Below, piece by piece: positions 49,640 to 60,364 of a DNA stretch of 64,000 bases; position 1 is the stretch's first letter, and each line of letters starts with the position of its first letter. A program made the position numbers and the translations under genes. Origin of the DNA: Ostrinia nubilalis (lineage: Eukaryota > Arthropoda > Insecta > Lepidoptera > Crambidae); contig NC_087095.1 of NCBI RefSeq assembly GCF_963855985.1, positions 5,404,001 to 5,468,000 on the forward strand, given 5' to 3'. A model generated the notes under the pieces. The model saw nothing but the letters and a program-made list of their open reading frames with translations, was not told the origin of the DNA and searched no databases.

Positions 49640-49879
49640 TGGCTTACCTGGAAGTCTTTAAATAGACTTCGGACTCAGGTCGGCCGTAGTAAGGACAATC
49701 TGTTTAAGTGGGGATTCTTGGATGGCTAAAGCGTGGAGTGCAAGTGTGGTTTGGTTCCCCAGTCAACGAAGCACATGAGGTCTTGCCCTGCGTGCCCAAA
49801 CAACTGCACGCTGGAAGATTAACTGAAGGCTACTGCCAACGCCACTCTCGTGGCGGAGTTTTGGGCTGACACTGTGTAG
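49640..49879 (+). mobile_element. LINE reverse-transcriptase C-terminus remnant (a second LINE family)
   Basis: The broken plus frame reads RLRTQVGRSKDNLFKWGFLDG, VECKCG, QSTKHMRSCPAC and ATANATLVAEFWADTV-stop. This is the C-terminal zinc-knuckle-like tail of Jockey/CR1-group LINE proteins. Stops and frameshifts mark it as dead. It lies just past the 3' end of CHMP5. Confidence 0.6.
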
Positions 49880-49970
49880 ATTTGTTGTCGACACGACAAG
49901 AAGAAGACCCTAGCAAAATGAGACGTGTCATGCCGCACAATCAAAGAACAAAGGCTCACCTACCCTCACT

Positions 49971-52900
49971 TTAACGGGACGTCTGCACAACGCTAGGCAC
50001 CTGCGGCAGTCCGAACTCGTCCACGGGCACTCCGTCTTTGTTTCGTACGCTGTCCGCGCCGGGTTCCTTGTCGGGCGCTGCCGGTGCCTTCACTACGTCA
50101 TCGAGGTATGACGTGTCGTCGTCCAGAGCTATCTCGTCGCCTGTAAGACAGTGAATAGAGCGATGAGAAAGTAATCGTGAAATCTTTTGACTTTTGAGTT
50201 TCAAAATGGTTGCTAAAGAAATTATGACGGGTCCGTGGCCGAGTCCCCCAGTGTTCGACGCACCCGTGGTCGACGCCCCCGATTTAAATAAAGGACATTG
50301 TCAGAAACCGCCTTAGATTCCTGGGCACAGCAGTAAAGTATCAAAATTAATCTCTTACTTTTTGAATACTTAAATATTAATTAGATTGTAACGGACACTT
50401 GAGGATTAGAAAATGAAATAATAAAAGTCTTTTATATGTATTCCATAATACTATGACGACATCCGGACATTTTAGGGCGTGGCCTGCTCCATATCCTATG
50501 AAGTTCCATAATTTGTGTCGATAAAATCTATGTAAAATCGGCACAAGGCAATGCCGTACTTCATTGTTAGGAATCCATGTAATAGTGATGTTGACTGCGG
50601 TCATCATAGACAATAAGATACCGATCTTGTAAATAAAATAAATCGTCCATATTGCTACAGTATGACTAGATTTTAATTAAAAGTTAAAAATATATTGCAC
50701 GATACTACAAGAAGCTATCTAATGTGTCCAACTGGTCGAAGGTTATGAATAAAATAAAAAGAATTGTGATCATAACACTGATATAGACAATGACAACAAT
50801 ATGGGATCATCTTTAATATATCTGTAACAGTTTCAAAATCCGATGAAAAATCCAATGCCGCTTAAAGTGAGAGAAATGTCTAAAGTTCTAATAGAATTGA
50901 AAGTTTTATTCGCTCAAAATGCTTATAACAATAATTGGTAATACATATTATAGCCTGACCAGGAACATAAAAACCCTGGCATAGAGGCGCTTCAATTGCA
51001 TTTGATAGTGCAACACTGGGTACAGTCGTACCTGTATTAAATTAATAGGCTAACTTTATGTATCAGGATTCCGGATTATAGGCTTATTTAATATTTTCAT
51101 AAATTAACAAAAACGTATTATATTATAGGTAAACTGGTTTAAATAAATTAAATGAAACCATCAATCGAGCAAGTAGGATTTTATTATTATTCATCAATAA
51201 TCAAATTCTGAACTTGAATATTCAACTACAATGTCTGCTCATGAACGCTTCAAACTCGGTACTTCTTTCCCAATTCCATAAAATTCAATACTTACAAAGT
51301 GACAAAAAACTTTAAAATAGGTAGTTGAAACAAACAACAGCTAATTTTCATAGTTGACTGTACTATACGATAAACATGTCAGTCAATTTGACAACCTTTG
51401 TCGGAAACATTATTCAATGAAAATATTGTCCGAACCCTTAGTATTTCTCTTCGACAAATACTTTAACACATTGTGAACCACTTTTCTTTCACGACTATAA
51501 AAAGATTTTAGCAATTTAATTCACAAAATCAATTGCGCACATTTAAAATAAAGTTTGTTTACACTTTGACAGCAATAGACTGACATGCAAGGTGACATGT
51601 CAATGAAGTTTTCAGTTACTGTTGCCATTAAAAGAAATTAGTACCATTAATTTTCCGCAACATGGCGAGGGTTTTTATGTTCCTGGTCAGGCTATAAGTA
51701 CCTTTATAATGTATCGATAGAACCAAAATGATGTCCTCTCAGCTTGTAAAGAGAAAACCCAGGCAATGTTCAGAACATTTCATAGGTAGTAGTAAATAAT
51801 ATTTATTTTATTATTAAAATTGAATATTTTGATATTGATAAAATTGAATATATCTTTCGATTCAAATACCGAATATTTTTCAATCGATAATAATTATCGA
51901 GAATTGTTAATAATATTCAATTAAAAGTAGTTCAATCCCTAGTCATGCATAGACTAAGACGGTAACCATGGAGATAGTTAGTTTGGTAAGTCACGTGTTA
52001 AATGTCAAGAGTGGAAAGTAAACATAGGATTCATGTTATTTATTTACGTGCAAAATGTAAGTAATAAATCATAAAAGTGGAACGCCGAGCTATTTCCAAA
52101 ACCCGTCCAATATTATAATACAATTTGGCTGCGACAACTACAATACAGAACATCTCCCAAATCGATGTGCATAAAATAATATAATACAATACTAGTAAGT
52201 AAGAGGTTATGATAACAATATTGCTATCAATAAGTTTATAGAATTGGTCCGCCAGGTATAATTGTTCTTACATAAAGATTTGTGTCATTTAGAACCTAGA
52301 AAGTATTTTTTCGGCACTGTTGATCTAACGGCGAACAATGTATGGAGAACGAACATTGTCCTTTAATATCATATTTTTTTCGGCTTTTGCACTAAGTACA
52401 GTCAACGAAAAAAGGTTCACAAGCCAATTATTATACTAAACCAGTGTTTTTCAACCTATGGGTCGCGACCCCTTGGGGGGTCGCGAAGCCTCTATAGGGG
52501 GGTCGCGAGAGGTCGTAAAAACTACCTTTAGTAAAAAAAAACAGTAAAGTTTTTAGAACTTTACTGTTTTTTTTACATTTTCTAATTATGCAAATGTATC
52601 TCTCCTATGCTTTGTCTCATATCTGTGCAACCTCTGTCAACTGCTTTGTCTCAGATCTAAGACAAGATTACTTTGTCATTTGGAACATCATTTGAAAACC
52701 GTAGCAGTTGGGGGGGCAGTGGCGTAGCGTGGCTTTTCGCCGCCCGGGGCCGTCCGGAAATCCGCCGCCCTTTATTTTAATTATAAATATTTTAAAGTTT
52801 AAATATTATATTGAATGGACTTCAGGTACACTATTCACCTTATTTGTTGAAAGTCAAAATAAACTACCACGCACGAAAATACATTAAAGAGAAGCAATTG

Positions 52901-55900
52901 CTTGAAACCCACAGGAAGTTTGATTTTCTTAAATAGCTCAGCTTTATTATGTAACACTAGGTGTATAACAATAAACAATAATAACAAGTATTAAAGTATT
53001 TATTTGTCAATTGAGAGTAAATATTATCTTAAATTATACAGTGTGTCCGGGCATGTAGTGATCTAACTTTAAGGGCAAAATCTAGGGACAATTTTATCGA
53101 TAAAAATACTTCGAATTTGGGGCTTGACCAATTTATCGCAAAATTACAAGGATTTAAGTTTTTAATTTTTAGTTTTCACCTCTTCCTTCAAAAACAAGTG
53201 AAAGCGTGGGTAGCTTAACATTAATAAGCAAATATTTTATATCATGCGATAGCCAATAATATTATCTTTTAGTAGAAGTAGAAAACAGACACAAGTTCAT
53301 ACATTTTATGGGAGTAAGAATGGATTTAATTAGAAAATACAAGATTTTTTTCACTTCTTTTTCAGTTCCTTTCCAACACAAGAAAAACCAGGTCGTTAAA
53401 GTATGTTTTTTTTGCATTGTATTATTACTATTTGAGCTATTCTACAAAACGAATGTAAATTTATTAGTCTACGTCTATTAGTTTTGACGTAATTGTTGAA
53501 CAAAGATACCCCTTCCCAGCCGGTTCCATAGCGCGTCGGAATAGGTTGTGTGATTCTTTCAGCAGTGCATTTTCGCATGTTAGCAGCGCTATGGAACCGG
53601 CTCGGAAGGGGTATCTTTGTTCAACAATTGCGTCGAAACTAATAGACGTAGTCTAATAAATTTACATTTGTTTTGTAGAATAGCTCAAACACTCAAATAC
53701 AATGCAAATAAAACATACTTTAACGACCTGGTTTTTCTTGTGTTGGAAAATAACTTGTATTTTTCTAATTAAATCCATTCTTACTCCCATAGAATGTACG
53801 AAACTTGTGTCTGTTTTCTTCTTCTACTAAAAGATAATTTTATTGGCTATCGCATGATATAAAATATTTGCTTATTAATGTTAAGCTTCCCACGTTTTCA
53901 CTTGTTTTTGAAGGAAGAGGTGAAAACTAAAAATTAAAAACTTAAATCCTTGTAATTTTGCGATAAATGGGTCAAGCCGCAAATTTGAAGTATTTTTATC
54001 GATAAAATTGTCCCTAGATTTCGCCCTTAAAGTTTGATCACTACATGCCCGGACACATTGTATACAGGGTGTTTGGCGCATCGTGTGCCAAAATGATTTG
54101 GCGAATAGAATGGGTCATTTCCTATATTTTCAGCCCCCATAACACGTTCCATGCCAGGCGGCTACTTTTATATCAATGTTTTTAGTAATTTCACCAAAAT
54201 ACCCAAATCGCATCATTTAATTTCGATTTAAAAAAAAACTACTAGGCGTAGCCTCAAAGTAAATATTTTGTTTTGACGTACATTGATGTAGGGTTGCATC
54301 AAATCTAAATTTACTGGCAAATATCATCTAGTTTTTTTTTAATTCAGCTTTGAAGTTTTCCGAAAAGTTAAAAATGGACTGAACATTTAAGTTTACATGG
54401 CTATAAAAAAATAAATAAAAGAGATAGCGATCTTCGGATTTAATCAAAACTTCTCTAGTCTATCCCCATTCAAACGGTATACTAATCTTGTTTAAATAAT
54501 AACAATAACTTCACAAATTCCTTAAATTAGTGCATTGACTCTACTCGGACTGATTTGCGAAATTTGTGTTTATAGCCCCTTTTGTGTGAATAGCACGTTA
54601 TTAAACACCTAACAGGTAAAAATTATTTATCTTATGCAATGTAAAAACCTTTTCCCTTTCGTTTTTCAATGTGGATTTCTTGAAATTAAAGACGAAAATA
54701 ATTATTTTGATCGTTTATTAATTATTACAAATTTTGTTCAAAATGTCCGCCTCGGCAACGTATACACTCACGACATCTTCTTCTAATTTCGACTGTTGTC
54801 GTATGCAGCCACATTTCTCTTTTTATTACTACAAAGGCGTTTTCTATTCGTTGTTGTAGTTCTTCTATTGTTTGAATCCGTTACGTACACCAGTTCTTTA
54901 GCTCGTCCCCAGACGTAAAAATCTAACGGAATTAGGTCTGGGGAACGTGCAGGCCACTGTATAGGGCCATCTCTTCCAATCCAAGAGTAGAAAACGCCTT
55001 TGTAGTAATAAAAAGAGAAATGTGGCTGCATACGACAACAGTCAAAATTAGAAAAAGATGTCGTGAGTGTATACCTACGTTGCCGAGACGGTCATTTTGA
55101 ACAAAATTTGTAATAATTAATAAACGATCAAAATAATTATTTTCGTCTTTAATTTCAAGAAATCCACATTGAAAAACGAAAGGGAAAAGGTTTTTACATT
55201 GCATAAGATAAATAATTTTTACCTGTTAGGTGTTTAATAACGTGCTATTCACACAAAAGGGGCTATAAACACAAATTTCGCAAATCAGTCCGAGTAGAGT
55301 CAATGCACTAATTTAAGGAATTTGTGAAGTTATTGTTATTATTTAAACAAGATTAGTATACCGTTTGAATGGGGATAGACTAGAGAAGTTTTGATTAAAT
55401 CCGAAGATCGCTATCTCTTTTATTTATTTTTTTATAGCCATGTAAACTTAAATGTTCAGTCCATTTTTAACTTTTCGGAAAACTTCAAAGCTGAATTAAA
55501 AAAAAACTAGATGATATTTGCCAGTAAATTTAGATTTGATGCAACCCTACATCAATGTACGTCAAAACAAAATATTTACTTTGAGGCTACGCCTAGTAGT
55601 TTTTTTTTAAATCGAAATTAAATGATGCGATTTGGGTATTTTGGTGAAATTACTAAAAAAATTAATATAAAAGTAGCCGCCTGGCATGGAACGTGTTATG
55701 GGGGCTGAAAATATAGGAAATGACCCATTCTATCCACCAAATCATTTTGGCACACGATGCGCCAAACACCCTGTATAGTGCTCATTGAACTTAGAAGGAA
55801 TAACATATGTGCTTAAATTATTAAGGGTTGTACCTACCCCAGCTAACCAGCGCCACCATATTTTTTCTTGATTACTTTTGTTATAGACCGAAATTAAAAA

Positions 55901-58900
55901 AGGGGTTTGAAAAATGTATAATATGTATCGAAGCTATTTTTTAAAATAATTTGTTTGAATTCATTAGATATTTGCAGCAAGTTACAGATTTAATTACTCC
56001 TAAAAGTTACCATTTTAGCTAATTTTGAATTTCGAACTTGCAGAATATAATAAATACACGGTTTTAAAAGTAGCTTAGATATGGCTTTAACTATTTACAA
56101 ACCACTTTTTTATTTCGGTTTGTAACAAGAGAAATCACGAAAGATTATCTGTGGCGCAAGTTTTAGAGGGGTAAGTAAGCTCCTTAAATATTTTTGTTAC
56201 TATTACTTAAAAAAATAGATTAAAAATGTACTCTTCGTGCTGTTGTTAATGTTTTTTTCGTGCTAATGTTTTTTTTCTTATCCGCCGCCCCCTTTCATAT
56301 GCCGCCCGGGGCCATGGCCCCCCCTGCCCCCCCCAAGCTACGCCACTGTGGGGGGGCAGTTTTGCGCGGCTCAATAGCACGCCAAAGGTTAACGTATGAA
56401 TTTGATCTAATTTTAATGCAGGATTGAGTGCCCTTCAACCGTCATGTAGACCACTTTTTGATAGGGTAAGTCCTTTACGCGGTATAATCGGAAAACCGAA
56501 AAACGCCCCTTTCGGGGGCCCCCCACCACTTAAGCACAACTCCGTCGAAGTCGAAAACCTAGGAGTCTTTATGGGCAACCAATGAAGCCATTAAAGCAGT
56601 AAAATCTTTTGTAGGACTTATTTCCCATATGATTCATTTTCTACTAGCCTATTAAATATTAATATTCGTTTATAAACATGTTAGTGCCTGACTGTACATT
56701 TGATTAAAAATTGCTTCAAATCGAATTTAGCTGAACGGGAGCGTCGACCACGGGTGCGTCGAATACTAGGGGACTCGGCCACGGACCCATTATGACATGT
56801 GAAATTTGAATTTCGTTAAATTTTTTATTTATTTATAGGTACAACAACAGAATACAATCTCAAACATTTTTTTATAGAATAACATTAGTTTTTTGCATTT
56901 AAATTGAACTCCTATAAATGTTGCACAGTTGTGTGTTGTTGTTAGTCAAATATGGTTTCAATTACCCCCACAGAAAGTGCAGTTACTATGCAATTATGGT
57001 AGTTTTAAAGGTGATGATACTAATGCAAAAAAATATGATTTGAGTTGGTTGGTTGAGTCAATAATATGATGATTAAAATTATAAAAATACAAGATAAGAG
57101 AGATTACATGAGATGTCATGATGTTGAAATAAAATGACTGTTTTAACTCACAAAAACCCCTTGAAATTAACGCCCGTATTCACAAAAATTACTATAAGGT
57201 CTCACAGTATGCGTGGACGTACAGGATCTGGGTCACACATAAACCAATCACTATTCATCGCTGTGCGATCGACTTGCTGCTTCACTTAAGCAAGCATCGT
57301 TTGTGAATACAGGCATAAGACCTTTTACTGAGTGTAACACAATTTTCCATTTCCACATTAGTCTCACATTTCTGATGCTTGCTAGGTTGATATCAAAAGT
57401 AAAGTATTGAAACATACCAAGAGCATCGAGTTCTGCGGCCAGCTCATCATCGTCGATCTCTACGGAGAATTTTTCTACCCCATCGGCCATATTCAGCTCT
57501 ATCACTTGATTTTAGCAATTCTGCGGGCTATGTCGGTCACTTTGGTTTTCCTATCTCCTCATTTCTGATCCGATCACGCAGGGAAACTATGCTTGGCATA
57601 GCACGCTCCATCGCCCTTTGGGTGACCTTGAGCCTTTTTATGAGGCCCATAGTAAGCGACCACATCCCAAATCCCTATACTATCACAAGAAAAGTATTGA
57701 AACATACCAAGAGCATCGAGTTCTGCGGCCAGCTCATCATCGTCAATCTCCGGCATGCCAGAGAATTTTTCTACCCCATCGGCCATATTCAGCTCTGCCA
57801 CTTGATTTTAGCAATTCTGCGGGCTATGTCGGTCACTTTGGTTTTCCTATCTCCTCATTTCTGATTCGATCACGCAGGGAAACTATGCTTGGCATAGCAC
57901 GCTCCATCGCCCTTTGGGTGACCTTGAGCCTTTTTATGAGGCCCATAGTAAGCGACCACATCCCAAATCCCTATACTATCACAAGAAAAGTATTGAAACA
58001 TACCAAGAGCATCGAGTTCTGCGGCCAGCTCATCATCGTCGATCTCCGGCATGCCGTACTGCCGGCCCAGCGCCTCTTGAACCTCGTCAGCTTGCTCCAA
58101 CATGTCTGCCAGCTCATCGTTTACGTCCTGGAAGAGAAGGTTGAAAGGTTTTATTGTAGTTATTAAGTTACAATTACAAATTAATAAACCAAACTACCTA
58201 AGTTTATTATTTAATATATAATTGTGTGGAAATAAATAAATAAAAAAGTTCATCCTCCCAAGTATAGAAGATATTACAAGTTAGACTATAATTTATTGTT
58301 ATTCTCCACATTTTAGTACAGTAATAATGAAGAATGTTCACTAATTTTGTTTTTTAGCTTTCTGTATTCTCTGTTAAAAATAAAAAATACACGTGAAAGA
58401 ATTATTTCGATACGTCAATTAGTTTCCAAGATATTGAATTTTAAAAGTGCGGGCGGCGGCCGGCCTGCCATTTTATGCGCGTGACGTCATATTACAGTGA
58501 CTGGCTCATATTTGTATGGGTGGAATCTTGCAAGCTGAATTAAGACCCACTTCCAGGCAACCGATTAAGCTGAAATTTCGCAAACACATGTGATTTGGAT
58601 GACCATGCAATATTATGATGACATGGAGCTGATCTGATGATGGAGCTGGAAGGTGGCCATAGGAACTCTATAATAAAACGACTTAAATCCATCGAGTTTG
58701 GGTTCGTTCGTTTTGTATTGACGAGTACTTTAATTCTATATAGTAATCAGGGTCTAATGATGGAGCTGGAAGGTAATTCGCAATAAAACGACACAATCGC
58801 ATCAAGTTTGGGTTTGGTTCAATTTTAATTTCTGTGATGGGTCTGGGTGTTAATATGTATAATAAGTTTGTATTTACAAAAAAAAATGTATTTAAGTATG

Positions 58901-60034
58901 TTTATATCCGTTTTCTAGTGAGCGGATACTGTGAATGTACGTCACGCGGGGTCACGTGACCGTCGGCGGCACTCAATATTTAAGCGAACTTTGAATGCCT
59001 ATAAAATCATAACTACTGGGTATTTTTGAATGAAATAAAAACTAATGTATTTGTAAATGTAAAAGCCTAACCGTAACATATGTTTCAAGTGATTTTGCAT
59101 ACCTAGTAACATTCTCAATTATGTAGGTTAAGGTAATAGTAAGAAAGGCAAAATAAAAGTTATTCCTAAAATAGGCAGTATTAGAACATGTTATATTTAC
59201 TCGATAGATTGAGGAATTAATATATTTCCTTATCCACATGCCACAAAAGGATGAAACTATTGTTATTTTGAGATAAGTTCATAAGTTATTTGAACTCTTT
59301 TGATAGATTGTAAGCATACCTCAATGTTATCAATGTTGATTTTCTTGAATTCCTTTTTCATTTGAGTGACACCGTCTTTCATCGCAGTCACCGTGGCCTG
59401 TGTGTCCTTCAGGGTTTGTGTGGCGTAGTTCGCCTGCTCCATGTTGAAAGACTGAGCTCGCAAACTATCCAGTTGTTGTTCGTACCTGGAATTTTATAAT
59501 CAAAATTTAGAGCAATCATTAATGTAATTATATCCAGTTCAAGTTAGCAAAATTAATTTGATAAGTAAACATGACAAAGTTTCCTGGAATTTAGTATGGG
59601 GTAGTATCAAATGCAATTTCCGATAAACGTTGATTGCAATTTTCGATGTAGAGTAATTTAAAAATTAATTAAATATTTTCGAATCATTAATTTACATTTT
59701 CTTTTGTTTCAAGACCCGCATAGCCTTCTGCTTTACAGAGTTCTTTGCTGGACCTTCCCTCATCTTGTTCATTTGATCTTTGTATTTCCTAAGCTCATTC
59801 TCCAGTTTTTGTACTTTCTGCTCGATATTGTCTGCTCTGGCATCGACCTATAAAATACAAACACACTTACAGTATCTCGTAAAAAAGAGAAACTATTCTT
59901 TTGAATGCCAATGATTCATCAATCAAGAAAAGTACTTCAGTACGATGATGACCACTACTACTTACATTGGTGATACAGTCCGTAATACTAGGACCAGGTT
60001 CTTTAGGTTTTCCTCTACCAAATATTCTGTTCAT
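49971..60034 (-). CDS. CHMP5: CHMP5/Vps60, ESCRT-III-associated Snf7-family protein, complete, 5 exons, 226 aa
   Basis: Exons in transcript order: 60034-59966, 59847-59696, 59485-59320, 58127-58004, 50140-49971. All GT/AG; lengths 69, 152, 166, 124, 170 sum to 681 nt ending TAA at 49973-49971. Start [20 protein letters not shown] is the characteristic CHMP5 N-terminus. Basic helices ([37 protein letters not shown]) form the Snf7 helical hairpin. [21 protein letters not shown] is helix 4. The acidic [15 protein letters not shown] and the C-terminal [15 protein letters not shown] are CHMP5-specific. Human CHMP5 is 219 aa. In known systems it acts late in multivesicular-body sorting at endosomes and binds LIP5/Vta1 through its C-terminal region. 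Intron 4 is 7.9 kb because of a nested transposon stack. The end of exon 4 is copied twice downstream in that intron. Confidence 0.95.
50949..51696. repeat. 748-bp MITE copy 2 (same family as 14253-14999)
   Basis: Ends TATAGCCTGACCAGGAACAT and ATGTTCCTGGTCAGGCTATA. The body is almost identical to the copy 36 kb upstream, with scattered single substitutions. It is nested in the GGGTCC element. Confidence 0.8.
52442..52708. repeat. One-ended hAT-like repeat (CAGTGTTTTTCAACC...GGGTCGCGACC)
   Basis: CAGTGTTTTTCAACCTATGG then GTCGCGACCCCTTGGGGGGT is the widely shared end of a hAT-type MITE. A hairpin GTAAAAAAAAACAGTAAAGT and its complement follows at about 52530-52575. No matching right end was found, so it is truncated or its partner is lost. 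Confidence 0.5.
53035..54064. mobile_element. Foldback element A (1.03 kb palindrome)
   Basis: Arms of about 490 bp: left TATACAGTGTGTCCGGGCAT at 53035 is complemented by ATGCCCGGACACATTGTATA ending at 54064. The arms stay paired up to CCGGTTCCATAGCGC/GCTATGGAACCGG, leaving a roughly 55-bp loop near 53530-53585. No ORF. Arms differ by small indels. Confidence 0.85.
54061..55777. mobile_element. Foldback element B (1.72 kb palindrome) with a transposase fragment in its loop
   Basis: Arms of about 780 bp: left TATACAGGGTGTTTGGCGCA at 54061 is complemented at 55758-55777. The single-copy loop, about 54851-54990, reads on the minus strand [19 protein letters not shown] and then [15 protein letters not shown]. 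This is the conserved C-terminal piece of Tc1/mariner-like (DDE) transposases ([13 protein letters not shown]). It shares TATACAGGGTGTT with the foldback MITEs at 31095 and 36222. Confidence 0.85.
55778..56280. other. Inner remainder of the hAT-type element
   Basis: AT-rich, non-coding. It lies between foldback element B and the right GC-rich end of the CAGTGGCGTAGC transposon. Nothing else recognised. Confidence 0.4.
57171..57320. repeat. MITE, TIR GCCCGTATTCACAAA (fullest copy of the GACGCACAGGGTGAC family)
   Basis: ACGCCCGTATTCACAAA at the left mirrors TTTGTGAATACAGGC at the right; the right interior CTTAAGCAAGCATCG equals the copies at 42541 and 49311. It lies in CHMP5 intron 4, between the GGGTCC element and the exon 4 duplicates. 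Confidence 0.65.
57418..57460 (-). pseudogene. CHMP5 exon 4 partial duplicate, distal copy (43 nt, donor intact)
   Basis: The minus strand repeats the end of exon 4 ([15 protein letters not shown]) and its donor G|GTATGT. The intron sequence after it (ACTTTTGATATC) differs from that after the other two copies, so this copy probably marks the original exon-intron border. No acceptor lies at its upstream edge. Confidence 0.8.
57498..57665 (-). mobile_element. LINE fragment inside the duplicated unit (copy 1)
   Basis: Minus frame pieces [43 protein letters not shown], joined to GRWGRKIL by a deletion. Same family as 21660-22362. An almost identical copy follows at 57790-57961. Confidence 0.7.
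57708..57759 (-). pseudogene. CHMP5 exon 4 partial duplicate, middle copy (52 nt, donor intact)
   Basis: Encodes [18 protein letters not shown] with donor G|GTATGT, one silent change. Upstream it is fused to LINE DNA (GGTAGAAAAATTCTCTG, then GCATGCCGGAG). It lies 296 bp from the true exon end and 290 bp from the distal copy. Confidence 0.8.
57790..57961 (-). mobile_element. LINE fragment inside the duplicated unit (copy 2)
   Basis: Near-identical to 57498-57665, with the same internal deletion. So the LINE piece was present before the second duplication. Confidence 0.7.
58430..58985. repeat. Degenerate inverted-end repeat with internal 134-bp duplication, CHMP5 intron 3
   Basis: Left ATATTGAATTTT, GTGCGGGCGGCGGCC, GCGTGACGTCA and right TGTACGTCACGCGGGGTCAC, CGTCGGCGGCACTCAATATT are imperfectly inverted. 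Inside, TGATGGAGCTGGAAGGT...AATAAAACGAC...AGTTTGGGTT occurs twice (about 58620 and 58757). Confidence 0.4.
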
Positions 60035-60300
60035 GATGATGAGATGAGAATATAAAATTGGTTGAACCTACGATAAAAACGACAAATTATGTTTTATTGA
60101 TAGCGCACAACAATTTTTTATCCAATCAAAGCTGTCAAAATTCGTCCGTCATTTCCGTCAATGTCAAGAATAGAATGCATAGACTAGAATTTTTTTTTTC
60201 TTAAATTTAGCTTTTAGTATTTCCCCACCTGCCCGCGGACTTACCACATGACAGGCAAAATGACCTTACTGTGAATTCTATTCCAAAAACACATCATCAT
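60035..60300 (-). promoter_or_regulatory. CHMP5 upstream region (short, bounded by LINE)
   Basis: About 270 bp lie between the CHMP5 ATG and the LINE at about 60.3 kb. No TATA box or strong initiator was recognised; housekeeping promoters often lack these. Any core promoter must fit here or start inside the LINE. Confidence 0.35.
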
Positions 60301-60342
60301 TAACGGAGTACACTTCACCAATATCAGCCAAGACTACGAAAC

Positions 60343-60364
60343 TGTGTGTGTGTGTGTGTGTGTG
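60343..60364 (+). repeat. (GT)n microsatellite at the 5' edge of LINE ORF1
   Basis: Eleven GT units, read in frame as CVCVC by ORF1. It may be the LINE insertion target or part of a rearranged 5' end. Confidence 0.8.

Larger units (their letters stand above)
52717..56348. mobile_element. hAT-type non-autonomous transposon (TIR CAGTGGCGTAGC), TSD TGGGGGGG, filled by two foldback elements
   Basis: Left CAGTGGCGTAGCGTGG and right CCAAGCTACGCCACTG form a 16-bp TIR with one mismatch. TGGGGGGG occurs at 52709-52716 and 56349-56356, an exact 8-bp duplication as for hAT. Subterminal CCGCCCGGGGCC is mirrored too. Without the nested elements it is only about 0.9 kb and has no transposase. Confidence 0.8.
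50229..56788. mobile_element. 6.56-kb DNA transposon (53-bp TIR GGGTCCGTGGCCGAGTCC..., 8-bp TSD) in CHMP5 intron 4
   Basis: Left TIR 50229-50281 and right TIR 56736-56788 match over 53 bp with three mismatches (for example GTCCCCCAGT versus GTCCCCTAGT) and share GACGCACCCGTGGTCGACGC. ATTATGAC is duplicated exactly at 50221-50228 and 56789-56796. After removing nested insertions the original element is about 2.2 kb, with no recognisable transposase. 8-bp duplications occur in hAT, P, Merlin and some rarer superfamilies, but hAT ends are normally CAGNG. I do not recognise this TIR. Confidence 0.85.

Noticed and set aside
57574..58166. Open frames on both strands over the CHMP5 exon 4 array
   Set aside because: They join exon scraps to LINE DNA and intron sequence; the spliced CHMP5 model explains the exon parts without them.
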